DNA of 60,395 nt, taken from assembly GCA_947073545.1 (NCBI GenBank), contig CAMTMP010000027.1, forward strand, positions 1 to 60,395. Direction: 5' to 3'. Positions 44,344 to 52,784 of this stretch are shown in pieces. The stretch is from an uncultured bacterium (GTDB taxonomy: Bacteria > Bacillota > Clostridia > Lachnospirales > Lachnospiraceae). The notes below the pieces were generated by a model. That model ran no database searches. It was not told the DNA's origin and was given only the letters and a program-made list of their open reading frames with translations. Every line of letters starts with the position of its first letter. The first letter of the stretch is position 1. A program made the position numbers and the translations under genes.

Positions 44344-45538
44344 ACCTTTCCGTCATGCGTCTTTCCCCATATAGCTCTTCGCTTCTCTTTCTCGCCATTT
44401 CCCCTTTCCGCCTGATTTCCTCAGCCCAGTTACGGTCTGCAAAAATCTGCTCAATTTCCCTCCGCAGACTGTCCGCGCCAATCTCTGGCACAAGCCATCC
44501 GATCCCCGGCATGATCTGTTCCTCTATGCCTCCAACCGCAAAGGCCAGCACCGGCGTTCCTGCCGCCTGCGCCTCCAATGTCACCGTCGGAAAATTATCC
44601 TGAACGCTTGGCAGAACGAAAACATCCGCTATATTATACAGCTCGTTAAGTGCCTGCTTTTCCTGAATATACCCTGCATTTACCACCTGAATGCCAAGCT
44701 GTCCGACCTCTTCCGCCCCTCTTCCCACAATCAGCAATGCAAATTCTTCTTTTCGCTCAAGCCGGACGAGAGCGTCTTTTAGGTAATTCCAGCCTTTATA
44801 CCTGTTTTTGACGCTCCCGGCGCCAAACATTATAATCTTCTTCCCCGGATCCACCCCGTATTTTTCTTTTAAAATGTCTATATTTTCAAGGGGCCTGAAA
44901 ATGTCCAGATCAATCCCGTTCTCGATCAGCGCCATTTCTTCCCCGCCTAAAAAAGAATTTTTCAGATTATCTAACATCCATCCGGATGGAGCCACATAAC
45001 AGATCCCTTTGTTCCGGAATGCCTTTTTCTTTCTTTTCCAGTTGACTGCGGTATTTTTATAATCCACTTTCAGATCGGCTTCCCTGCAGTTTTGACAGGC
45101 TTCCTTCCGCCATTCCAGACAGTCCCAATAGTACATACAGCCTCCCGTAAAAGGCCACGTGTCATGGATGGTCCAAACCACTTTCCTTTTTTTACAGATC
45201 CTTTTCATATCCGGCAGATTCAGAAAACCGCCCTCCATTGCATGAAAGTGTATCAGGTCAATCTTTTTCTTTTTCATTAAAAAATTCACATAGCAGTACG
45301 CATATAAATTCCCCAGATTCCATTTTTCTTCCCAATATCTCAATCTGTTATGTATCCGGCGAAGTACGCTGTTTTCATATATGACATAATGCCCTTCCTC
45401 TACTTCATAACCTGCATAATTATATCCGTACAGAAGTGTCACCCTATGCCCGTTATTTTTCAGCCCTCTGGCCAAAGTCTCCATAATTTCGGATGCCCCG
45501 CCAAATTGATACAGTTCGCCAATCATCAGTACATTCAT
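44315..45538 (-). CDS. Glycosyltransferase family 4
   Basis: A 407-residue GT-B enzyme. N-terminal LMIGELYQFGGASEIMETLA is the acceptor-side Rossmann segment with a Gly-rich loop. The C-terminal VLPSVQDNFPTVTLEAQAAG is the EX7E-type nucleotide-sugar site. IHFHAMEGGFLNLPDM and HDTWPFTGGCMYYW are also typical of GT4 proteins. Its sugar specificity is unknown. It is close to the permease start, and upstream lies a 52-bp gap to the HAD gene. Confidence 0.9.
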   Translation of the reverse strand: MNVLMIGELYQFGGASEIMETLARGLKNNGHRVTLLYGYNYAGYEVEEGHYVIYENSVLRRIHNRLRYWEEKWNLGNLYAYCYVNFLMKKKKIDLIHFHAMEGGFLNLPDMKRICKKRKVVWTIHDTWPFTGGCMYYWDCLEWRKEACQNCREADLKVDYKNTAVNWKRKKKAFRNKGICYVAPSGWMLDNLKNSFLGGEEMALIENGIDLDIFRPLENIDILKEKYGVDPGKKIIMFGAGSVKNRYKGWNYLKDALVRLERKEEFALLIVGRGAEEVGQLGIQVVNAGYIQEKQALNELYNIADVFVLPSVQDNFPTVTLEAQAAGTPVLAFAVGGIEEQIMPGIGWLVPEIGADSLRREIEQIFADRNWAEEIRRKGEMARKRSEELYGERRMTERYEEIYAEKK

Positions 45539-45590
45539 TTTTTACCGCTTCTTACTCCTTCGCTGCTCTTTTGTCCAGCCCACTTCCGCA

Positions 45591-47612
45591 CTACCTCTTT
45601 TTTCCATATATCTCCCACAACGTCTTCCCGTCACTCATATCACCCACCGTCTCCCGCTGCACTTCGTACGTTCCAAACAGTTCCATGATATAGCGGCGGT
45701 TATGCAGCGCGCCTAAGAGCGGTTTGTATACACTGGCTGCCGGCAGGGAAACGGCAAGCCCCAGCTCCTTCATCAGCCCGCAATAGCGGTCGGCAAACTT
45801 CTTTACCCCCTCCTGCACTTCCTTTACGATCCTTCTGTTTCTATCCGGCTCCTGCATAAATTCAAAGCAAGGTTCTCCCGCCCTGTTTAACCGATAGCGC
45901 AGCAGGGAAGGCTCCGGAGCCGAAAAGACAATCTCATCCACCACGCTGCACAGGCCGAATCCATGATCACGGTACAGCTCCCTGTTCTGATCCGGCGTAA
46001 AGGCATAGGAAAAAATTTGATTCCGCGCGAGAAACTCGATATTCTGTTCCCCGTATTTCGTGCCGATCTGTGCGCCGATTACTTCCCCCTGCCAGCCCAT
46101 ATGCTTTTTTAAGAAATCATGTATTCCCAGACAGCTTGTCCCCTGCCAGCCCACATCCACGACGCAGACCCGTTCACAGTTTCCGACCACCTGATGAAAA
46201 TACTTTTCCGCCGCTGAAACAGATTCTTCATATATCCTGCAAAGCTCACGCTTTTGCCAAAAGAGAAACCGGATGAACGTATCCAGATTTTCCCTGCATA
46301 AAACCACATCTTCCCGCAGCCCTCCTGCACCCAGAAACGGAACCATCTCCCCTAGCTGCAGCCTGTGCAAAAGCGCCCCCATGGTCAGCTCATGCTTCCT
46401 GGCCTGGGGAATGATATTTTGCTGCAAAAACAGTTCCATGCCTTCCTGCACATTGATCTGCGTCAGCGCATGGCGGGATGTAACCACATATTCACCGGGC
46501 ACCGCCCCAAAATGTTTCTCCCAAATTTCTCTTAGCAGATAGCCGTCCCGGGACACAAACAAAAACTTATCTATCTTCTGATGTGACGCCAGCTCTGCCA
46601 GCCAGTCACAGTACCCAACCGCCAGCGGCCCGTAGTAGCAGAAGCCGAACTCTTCCAGCGCCGACATTCCTACCTTGCCGCTGTGCAGCTGCGCATCCAG
46701 GATTCCTCCGCAGACAGAAGCCGGGATAATGCTCTTACTGAAATGCCGGTAGTACTTTCCCGCGCTGTGCACATCCTTATAGTACAGAGCGGACCAGCCT
46801 GCCCGTTTCGCCGCTCTGATATCCGCGGCTCTGTTATCTCCAATGTGAATATACGCTGCGTCATTTCCCACCCGCTGCCTCACCATTGAAAAAAGGGTCC
46901 CATCCCTCTTGTTTGCTCCCTCCTCGCAGGACACAAACACCTCCACATGATCCATCTCATAGCCGCAGTGGACCAGCAGTGCTCTGACTGTCTGCCGGGA
47001 TAGGTACATGTCCGTCACAATGACAATCCGCTTCCCGTCGGCCCGCAGACTGTCAAACACTTCGTGCCAATAGGGATTGTCCCTGCAGACCGCCCTCTCC
47101 ACCGAAAGTTCCGCCTCCATCCCTGTCTGTACATCCAAACCCTGCCACTCACTGACCACCTCATAAATTTCCGAAAGCGTAACTTCCACGCCCCGCCCTG
47201 CGGCTTTCTTTCTCCAAGCCGCCTCGCGCTGCGCCCGTTCCCGCAACTCTTTAAATCCCGAAATACCAAGCTTCATGCCTGTCAGATAAAAGACATCCCC
47301 GCAGTCCAGAAGATTTCGCAAGAGTAACGTGTCGAATACGTCAAAGGAAACCACATCGCAGTCCTTAAGTATCCTCAGAACTTCCTGTACCGGACTCCGC
47401 CTGCAGGCTGTGGATTCCCTGCCGGGCGGATACTTATGCCGCCTATACATACCCAGCCGGTAAATACGGGTAAGGGCATACACCGCCGCTTTCATTTTTC
47501 TGAGACACGGCTTTTTTTCATAGTCGTACAGGAGTTTTATATAAGTCGAATAATCGTATGGATTATGTTCTGCCAGCGATTCTACGAAGCCATCCCATCC
47601 CCAAATTTTCAA
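45591..47612 (-). CDS. Large HAD-domain protein, COG5610-like (2)
   Basis: A 673-residue protein. HAD motifs start near residue 90: VSFDVFDTLLLR (I), VIVTDMYLSRQT (II), ANKRDGTLF (III) and IHIGDNRAADIRAA (IV). The C-terminal half carries VCVVDVGWQGTSCLG, shared with the protein at 37568. The reading frame overlaps the upstream GT2 stop by four bases (ATGA), so translation is coupled. Probably involved in building or tailoring the glycan, but no reaction has been shown for these proteins to my knowledge. Confidence 0.8.
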   Translation of the reverse strand: MKIWGWDGFVESLAEHNPYDYSTYIKLLYDYEKKPCLRKMKAAVYALTRIYRLGMYRRHKYPPGRESTACRRSPVQEVLRILKDCDVVSFDVFDTLLLRNLLDCGDVFYLTGMKLGISGFKELRERAQREAAWRKKAAGRGVEVTLSEIYEVVSEWQGLDVQTGMEAELSVERAVCRDNPYWHEVFDSLRADGKRIVIVTDMYLSRQTVRALLVHCGYEMDHVEVFVSCEEGANKRDGTLFSMVRQRVGNDAAYIHIGDNRAADIRAAKRAGWSALYYKDVHSAGKYYRHFSKSIIPASVCGGILDAQLHSGKVGMSALEEFGFCYYGPLAVGYCDWLAELASHQKIDKFLFVSRDGYLLREIWEKHFGAVPGEYVVTSRHALTQINVQEGMELFLQQNIIPQARKHELTMGALLHRLQLGEMVPFLGAGGLREDVVLCRENLDTFIRFLFWQKRELCRIYEESVSAAEKYFHQVVGNCERVCVVDVGWQGTSCLGIHDFLKKHMGWQGEVIGAQIGTKYGEQNIEFLARNQIFSYAFTPDQNRELYRDHGFGLCSVVDEIVFSAPEPSLLRYRLNRAGEPCFEFMQEPDRNRRIVKEVQEGVKKFADRYCGLMKELGLAVSLPAASVYKPLLGALHNRRYIMELFGTYEVQRETVGDMSDGKTLWEIYGKKR

Positions 47613-48538
47613 AGTTCCATCTCCCCGGTGATCCGCTCTTTTGCATCCCGAACCGCCCTCCTGCCCGTATCACATTCATATTTCCAGTCGTAACCATCCC
47701 TTTTAAGCAATCCGAACAGGCGGTTCCTGAAGGTGACACGCACCCATATGTCAAGCCGATTCCAAAGCACATCGACCTTCGTCCCGTATTTTTCCACATA
47801 CCAGAGCCGATTCCTGATCGCATAATAATCTTTCCATGTATAGCGTCTGGGTTTCCTCTCTCCCCGGATCTGTGTCCGGTGATCTAAAACCGCATCCGTA
47901 ACGACGACCGTCCGAATCCCCATCCGAAAGAACCGGAGCAGATATTCCGTATCATCGTGATAGATGAAATACGCCTGCTCCGGCAGGCCTGCCTGTTCCA
48001 CCAGCCTGCTGTCTATCATCACGCCACAGAAAGACGCCACGTCGCAGAAAAAGAATCTGCGGCGGTACGCCTCCAATCCTACCGGCTTAGAAAACAGGCC
48101 GTACCTTGTGATGTTCCTCCTGTGCAGGCTGTCGACAGCGCCTCCGGTCCGAACCGTTCCCGCCAGCACATGCCATCCCTGCGCCGCCTCCTCCAGCAGA
48201 AGTCCGGCATAATCCGGATGCAGCATGGCATCATCGTCAATCAGGATTACCCAGTCCGGCTTTAAATCCACCGCCCGTTTCATTCCTTCCCGGAACCCTC
48301 CGGCTCCGCCAAGATTTTTCGGGCAGCACACCGTCTCATACCTGTCCCCGCCGAGATAGAAAGCCTCTTTCGTCAATCCGAACATGAGGTACTCTCCCGT
48401 CCCATCATCGGAAGCATTATCCACGATAATGATCTTTTCTGGTAAAATGGTCTGGCACGACGCACACCTTACACATTCCTTCAGAAGCGCAAGACGATTG
48501 CAGGTGGTGATAACGACTGCATACTTTTCCCTCTCCAT
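47609..48538 (-). CDS. GT2 glycosyltransferase, galactofuranosyltransferase GlfT2-like
   Basis: About 309 residues from the ATG at 48538 (MEREKYAVVITTCNRL). Motifs: VVITTCNRLALLKECV, IIVDNASDDGTGEYL, the metal-binding VILIDDDAMLHPDY, FFCDVASFCGVM, and FIYHDDTEYLLRF. The late HDD and H-R-T residues are typical of GlfT-like enzymes, suggesting a galactofuranose-containing product. It is the first gene of the leftward glycan locus and sits about 60 bp from the left inverted repeat of the recombinase element. Confidence 0.88.
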   Translation of the reverse strand: MEREKYAVVITTCNRLALLKECVRCASCQTILPEKIIIVDNASDDGTGEYLMFGLTKEAFYLGGDRYETVCCPKNLGGAGGFREGMKRAVDLKPDWVILIDDDAMLHPDYAGLLLEEAAQGWHVLAGTVRTGGAVDSLHRRNITRYGLFSKPVGLEAYRRRFFFCDVASFCGVMIDSRLVEQAGLPEQAYFIYHDDTEYLLRFFRMGIRTVVVTDAVLDHRTQIRGERKPRRYTWKDYYAIRNRLWYVEKYGTKVDVLWNRLDIWVRVTFRNRLFGLLKRDGYDWKYECDTGRRAVRDAKERITGEMEL

Positions 48539-48597
48539 AACTCCATCCCGCTCCGGCAGGAACTGGCATTGCAAACCAATCCGCTACGCCGGACAGC

Positions 48598-48619
48598 AAA
48601 AAAGTGTACTTTATTGTCA
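48598..48619 (+). repeat. Left 22-bp inverted repeat
   Basis: Starts AAAAAAGTGTACTTTATTG and ends TCA. It matches the reverse complement of 49441-49462 at all 22 positions, and the match stops on both sides, so the repeat borders are sharp. It is 59 bp from the GT2 start codon. Confidence 0.9.
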
Positions 48620-48739
48620 CTCCTTACGGTGATAAGAAACGCAGAAAAAGAGAAAAGATTGAAAAATCATGCTGTTGCATTATGTTTCAATCGGCAATTT
48701 GAGTCAGAGCGTCAAAATCGCCCTGATATGGAGGTAATT

Positions 48740-49351
48740 ATGAGCAATGTATACGGATATATCCGCGTCAGCAGCCGGGACCAGAACGAAGACAGACAGG
48801 TAATTTCCTTACAGCAATTGAAAATTCCGGAACCAAATATTTTTATGGATAAACAGTCGGGAAAAGATTTTGAAAGGCCGTCCTATAAAAAAATGACAAG
48901 GCGTATGAAAAATGGTGATTTGTTATATATAAAGAGCATCGACCGGCTGGGGCGGAACTACAATGAGATTCTACAGCAGTGGCAGTTTCTCACAAGAGAA
49001 AAGGGGATCGACATCGTAGTCATTGATATGCCGCTATTAGATACAAGGCGTGGAAAAGACCTTCTTGGCACCTTTTTGAGCGATATTGTCCTGCAGGTGC
49101 TTTCTTTTGTAGCGGAAAACGAGCGTTCCAACATCAGGCAGCGACAGGCAGAAGGAATTGCTGCCGCCAAAGCGAGGGGTGTACGGTTTGGAAGACCTCC
49201 CAAACCTTGGCCGGACAATTTTCCGGCTTACTGCCTCCTTTGGAAATCAGGCCAGCTTTCCGCCACTGCCGCCGCGAAAGCCTGCGGTATGCCTGTTTCC
49301 ACCTTCCGCTACCGGGGCCGGACTTTCCTGAAAAACAATGAATACGCATAA
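48740..49351 (+). CDS. Small serine recombinase (resolvase/invertase family)
   Basis: A 203-residue site-specific recombinase. The catalytic Ser11 is in YGYIRVSSRDQNEDRQ, followed by DKQSGKDFERPSY, the IKSIDRLGRNYNEI segment with its active-site arginines, the long helix ENERSNIRQRQAEGIAAAKA, and a C-terminal HTH (LSATAAAKACGMPVSTFRY). It is the size of Hin/Gin invertases and Tn3 resolvases. GGAGG lies five bases before the ATG at 48740; the open frame further upstream to 48569 crosses the repeat and is not coding. It is inside the inverted repeats, so it would flip with its own segment. Confidence 0.92.
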   Translation: MSNVYGYIRVSSRDQNEDRQVISLQQLKIPEPNIFMDKQSGKDFERPSYKKMTRRMKNGDLLYIKSIDRLGRNYNEILQQWQFLTREKGIDIVVIDMPLLDTRRGKDLLGTFLSDIVLQVLSFVAENERSNIRQRQAEGIAAAKARGVRFGRPPKPWPDNFPAYCLLWKSGQLSATAAAKACGMPVSTFRYRGRTFLKNNEYA

Positions 49352-49392
49352 GCCTGCATGCCCAATGTCAAAATGCCGGAACAATCTGGCTA

Positions 49393-49421
49393 TTGCAATT
49401 TAGAAAATTATGTGCTAAAGT
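49393..49421 (+). promoter_or_regulatory. Putative outward promoter at right end of invertible segment
   Basis: TTGCAA (49393-49398) and TAAAGT (49416-49421), spaced by exactly 17 bases, point out of the segment toward the right. In this orientation transcription would run into the terminator at 49521. If the segment were inverted, this promoter would face the glycan locus. Both hexamers match the consensus at only four of six positions, so the call is tentative. Confidence 0.4.
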
Positions 49422-49440
49422 AAATTTGATTTTGGAGAAC

Positions 49441-49462
49441 TGACAATAAAGTACACTTTTTT
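49441..49462 (-). repeat. Right 22-bp inverted repeat
   Basis: Starts TGACAATAAAGTACAC and ends TTTTTT. It is the exact reverse complement of the repeat at 48598-48619. Confidence 0.9.
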
Positions 49463-49520
49463 ACGACTACAGATAGTATACCCATTATTGTACATTACAG
49501 ACTGACCGGAGCCAAAACAA

Positions 49521-49548
49521 ATGCCCGCTTTCGCGGGCATCTGTTTTT
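49521..49548. terminator. Bidirectional terminator between recombinase and oleate hydratase
   Basis: ATGCCCGC (49521-49528), loop TTTC, and GCGGGCAT (49533-49540) form a perfect 8-bp GC-rich stem followed by CTGTTTTT on the plus strand. On the minus strand the stem is followed by a weaker T-rich TTGTTTTGG. It can end both the outward transcript and the leftward oleate hydratase mRNA. Confidence 0.85.
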
Positions 49549-49591
49549 CTACTATTCCGTTTCTATTATTCCATTTTTATTGTTCCACTTT

Positions 49592-51619
49592 TTACATCCA
49601 CTCCTTTAAAACACCCTGATCCCGCATCACCTTTTCGATCGCCGTCCCTCTGATAAACCGCATCAGCAGCTTCTTCATCGGATTGAGCGGGCCCAGATTG
49701 ATTTCCAGCGGGGACTTGCCGTCCATCAGCTTCACGCTGCTGGAAAGAAGCTCTCTGATATCGTAAACACTGGCCCACACTTCCGGCACACCTCTGTCCA
49801 CGCCCAACAGTCCGTATACAGCTTCCATAGCGGTTCTGACAGAATACTCTGTCGTGAACACGGTGTCTCTCGGAGTCTGTGCAAACTGACCGAGGAATGC
49901 GAAGTTCACACAGCCGTCGGGAATGACATCCGGCCTGTCGCCCGCCGTTCTAGGCATGAAGAAAGCAGTAATATAAGGCATCATGGTAGGCACGCACACC
50001 GCGCTCTTCTCCGCAAGCTCGTCAATTTCCTCCACCGGCACACCAAGATGGTAGAGCCACTCCTGGGTGATCTCCTTGCCGGTGCAGTCCTTCATGGGCT
50101 TCTTCACATAATCGCCCTCCACATCCGTGAACAGACCGTACACCCAGACGCAGACTTTCTTCTTATCCTGCTCCTTAAACTGCCCCTGCCTGTTGATCGT
50201 CCAGCTAAGAAGCCATGAGGAATCCTGACAGCTCACGATACCGCCGGTCACCACCTTGCCGCTTCTCGGGTCGCGCTTGCAGATGGCTTCGATATAGGGA
50301 AGAATCTTGTCGTCCAGCGTGGTGACGGTTGCAGACTCCCAGTTTGTCTTCGCCACATCGGAGCAGAATTTCTCGGGACGCCCAAAGGAAGGGTCCTGCT
50401 TCGCAATATTTTTCCAGAGACTCCAGCAGCCGCTTGTGCGCACCTCCGCATCCCCGTTGGGGGCGTGGTTCTGGTCGCCGTAGATTGTTCCCTCGGTGCA
50501 GCTTCCGTTGGTCACGAATACAAGGTCGTTCTCGGTTAACATAATACCATTCTCCACGCCTTTTACCTTGCACTCGATCGCCTTGGCAATCTTTTTATCT
50601 CCCTCGAATCCGAAAATTACATTGGTCACTTCGGTGTTAAACCGGAAGTCAACGCCAGCCGCTTCCAGATATTTCTGCATGGGCAGAATCAGGGATTCAT
50701 ACTGATTATATTTCGTAAATTTCAACGCGCTGAAATCCGGCAGACCTGCGATATGATGGATAAACCGCTGGAAGTACAGCTTCATTTCCAATGCACTGTG
50801 CCAGTTTTCAAAGGCAAACATGGTGCGCCAGTACAGCCAGAAAGTGGAGTCAAACACTTCCTCGTCGAACACGTCCTCGATGGTTTTGTCATAGAGATCC
50901 TCATCCTTCGTCATAAAGAGTTTCATAATCTCCATGCAGCCCTTCTGGCTTAAGTTGAATCTGCCGTCCGTATGAGCGTCCTGTCCCCGGTTTACGGTGG
51001 CACGGCAGAGAGAGTAGTTCGGGTCCTCCTTGTTCAGCCAGTAGTATTCGTCAAGCACCGACACACCCGGCGTCTCGATGGAAGGAATGCTGCGGAACAG
51101 ATCCCACAGACACTCGAAATGGTTCTCCATCTCCCTGCCGCCGCGCATCACATAGCCTCTGGTCGGATCGTCGATGCCGTCGCAGGCGCCGCCCGCAATG
51201 TCCATGGACTCTAAAATATGGATATGGCTTCCCGGCATCTGTCCGTCGCGTACAAGGAAACATGCCGCCGCCAGAGATGCCAGACCGCTTCCGACGATAT
51301 AGGCGTTTTTCTCGTCCACGCCTTCCGGTTTCTTCGGCGTCGCAAACGCTTCATAGTTGCCGTTGCTGTAATAGATACCCTTGCTGTTTTTATCATACCG
51401 GCCAAGCTCGGTGTTGCGGTAATCCAGATCCGTGTATTTACGGTTTCCCTTTGCCGCCGCCTTTTCCCCGCTGCCTCCGTCCAAGCCGTTGTCCGTCGTC
51501 TGCCCGGACCCCAGTCCTACATTGGCGCTCTTTTTTAAGTTCTTCGCCGCCAGCGCCGCTCCCGCGCCTGCTGCCGCTACTGCCGCCATACCAAGTCCGA
51601 TACTCTTTTTGTTTGCCAT
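49592..51619 (-). CDS. ohyA: Oleate hydratase
   Basis: A 675-residue FAD enzyme that adds water to unsaturated fatty acids such as oleate, giving 10-hydroxystearate. The dinucleotide fold is YIVGSGLASLAAACFLV, and the signature MRGGREMENHFECLWDLF carries the catalytic glutamate. Start is the ATG at 51619, preceded by AGGTGGAAC. The first 60 residues are an Ala/Gly-rich hydrophobic segment (MAAVAAAGAGAALAAKNL) plus a Gly/Ser linker. This extension is absent from the basic enzyme and may attach it to the membrane. A TetR regulator lies upstream. Confidence 0.93.
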   Translation of the reverse strand: MANKKSIGLGMAAVAAAGAGAALAAKNLKKSANVGLGSGQTTDNGLDGGSGEKAAAKGNRKYTDLDYRNTELGRYDKNSKGIYYSNGNYEAFATPKKPEGVDEKNAYIVGSGLASLAAACFLVRDGQMPGSHIHILESMDIAGGACDGIDDPTRGYVMRGGREMENHFECLWDLFRSIPSIETPGVSVLDEYYWLNKEDPNYSLCRATVNRGQDAHTDGRFNLSQKGCMEIMKLFMTKDEDLYDKTIEDVFDEEVFDSTFWLYWRTMFAFENWHSALEMKLYFQRFIHHIAGLPDFSALKFTKYNQYESLILPMQKYLEAAGVDFRFNTEVTNVIFGFEGDKKIAKAIECKVKGVENGIMLTENDLVFVTNGSCTEGTIYGDQNHAPNGDAEVRTSGCWSLWKNIAKQDPSFGRPEKFCSDVAKTNWESATVTTLDDKILPYIEAICKRDPRSGKVVTGGIVSCQDSSWLLSWTINRQGQFKEQDKKKVCVWVYGLFTDVEGDYVKKPMKDCTGKEITQEWLYHLGVPVEEIDELAEKSAVCVPTMMPYITAFFMPRTAGDRPDVIPDGCVNFAFLGQFAQTPRDTVFTTEYSVRTAMEAVYGLLGVDRGVPEVWASVYDIRELLSSSVKLMDGKSPLEINLGPLNPMKKLLMRFIRGTAIEKVMRDQGVLKEWM

Positions 51620-51722
51620 ATATGTTCCACCTTTCCTGATTCCGGCGGTTTTCATTCCGCCGCTGTTTTCTTTTTGTTTACTAAAGCTATCATACCCATT
51701 CTTCCCGTTTTTACCAATTTAC

Positions 51723-51757
51723 AAAAAAGACGGAATGATAAAAAACTTATCATTCCG
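51723..51757 (-). terminator. Rho-independent terminator between tetR and oleate hydratase
   Basis: CGGAATGATAA (51731-51741) pairs with TTATCATTCCG (51747-51757) over 11 bp. Read leftward it is followed by TCTTTTTT (51723-51730). It should end the leftward mRNA of the TetR group, so the oleate hydratase gene needs its own promoter in 51620-51722. Confidence 0.85.
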
Positions 51758-51839
51758 CCCTGCTTGTTTAGAAAACAACTTCAAAATATCATTATGTTAA
51801 CTTGATTGCTGCTATTTTTGCGATATTATGTAAACCAAA

Positions 51840-52415
51840 TCACCCGCCACCGTCCACTTTCTCGAAGTTTTTGATGGAACGGGCGATATTACCGTGCAGC
51901 ATAACGCCCATATTCTCCACAATCTCCTCGTAGTCAGCCTTCATGCCGTGCCCAATCCAGTCCAGCATGATTCCGACAAACCCATACTTATAAAAATCCG
52001 CGATAAACGCCTTGTGATCCGCCGCAAGCGCGATACCGCGGCACTTTTCCTCCACCACCTCTTTGAGCATATCGTATGTCAATTTATAGAGGTAGCTTTC
52101 TATTTTTTCCCTGCCGATGCTGCGGTACACATTCAGGATAAAGTCCTTATTTTCCAAAACGGCCTCAAAAATCTGGCTCATGCCCTCCTGCCATGTCTCG
52201 TAAGTGCTTTTCCCCTGCAAGGCCTTTTTTCCGTCTTCCACGCAGAGCCATTCCACCAGATCATAAATATCCTTGAAATGATAGTAAAATGCCATCCTGC
52301 TGATGCCGCAGTCCGAAGTGAGATCGTTGATCGTTATTTTTTCAAGCCGCTTTGTCAGAACCAGTTTTTTCAGGGATTCCCCCAGCGCGGCCTTGGTCGC
52401 ATTTGTGTTCGGCAT
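51840..52415 (-). CDS. TetR family transcriptional regulator
   Basis: A 191-residue regulator from the ATG at 52415 (MPNTNATKAALGE), with AAGGAG seven bases before. The N-terminal HTH is TINDLTSDCGISRMAFYYHF followed by KDIYDLVEWL, as in the DhaS/TetR_C_7-type group. The C-terminal helical domain would bind an effector. It lies upstream of oleate hydratase on the same strand, so control of fatty-acid response is plausible. It starts 19 bp after the TfoX-like gene ends. Confidence 0.9.
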   Translation of the reverse strand: MPNTNATKAALGESLKKLVLTKRLEKITINDLTSDCGISRMAFYYHFKDIYDLVEWLCVEDGKKALQGKSTYETWQEGMSQIFEAVLENKDFILNVYRSIGREKIESYLYKLTYDMLKEVVEEKCRGIALAADHKAFIADFYKYGFVGIMLDWIGHGMKADYEEIVENMGVMLHGNIARSIKNFEKVDGGG

Positions 52416-52434
52416 GGCTTTCTCCTTGTCATAC

Positions 52435-52755
52435 TTACTTCTTCTTTTTCTTCGGCTCCGGCAGTTCTCTGTACATTTCCTGTAAGATTTCCGCCATAAG
52501 CGCCTCGTTCTCCACATCCTCCACGATTACCATCTGGGTCTTTGATCCCTCATAGGGATAATCCCTGTCCGCATCCGGCAGCAGACGGAGAACCGATTCC
52601 GTGGGCTTTAAAAACAGACAGTTGTCACAGATATCGCCTATGAGCTTCCCCTGAAAATAGACGCAGTACTCTCCCATCATCTTTCTGGTCGTCACGTCGC
52701 CCACTCTCTGCAAATTCCCTACCACATAATCATGAAATTCCTTTGTCGTCGCCAT
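52435..52755 (-). CDS. TfoX N-terminal domain protein
   Basis: A 106-residue protein of the TfoX/Sxy N-terminal family. TTRKMMGEYCVYFQGKLIG and ICDNCLFLKPT are family marks. It ends in a lysine-rich tail. Whether it acts in competence or other control in Clostridia is unknown. It lies in a same-strand row between the thioesterase and TetR genes (gaps of 29 and 19 bp), so the three may be one transcript. Confidence 0.85.
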   Translation of the reverse strand: MATTKEFHDYVVGNLQRVGDVTTRKMMGEYCVYFQGKLIGDICDNCLFLKPTESVLRLLPDADRDYPYEGSKTQMVIVEDVENEALMAEILQEMYRELPEPKKKKK

Positions 52756-52784
52756 CTTTCCATCCCTCCCTCATACCTCTTTTG

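Larger units (their letters stand above)
48598..49462. mobile_element. Probable invertible segment with serine recombinase
   Basis: An 865-bp segment bounded by perfect 22-bp inverted repeats (48598-48619 and 49441-49462). It encloses a complete serine recombinase gene and about 120-140 bp on each side of it. No duplicated target sequence flanks it (GC and AC outside), and serine recombinases do not use transposon-like terminal repeats, so inversion is favoured over transposition. Its left end lies just upstream of the leftward glycan locus. Confidence 0.75.

Noticed and set aside
48598..49462. Reading the inverted-repeat segment as an insertion sequence
   Set aside because: No target duplication, no DDE or other transposase, and serine recombinases do not cut at transposon-like terminal repeats. 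Kept as an invertible segment.
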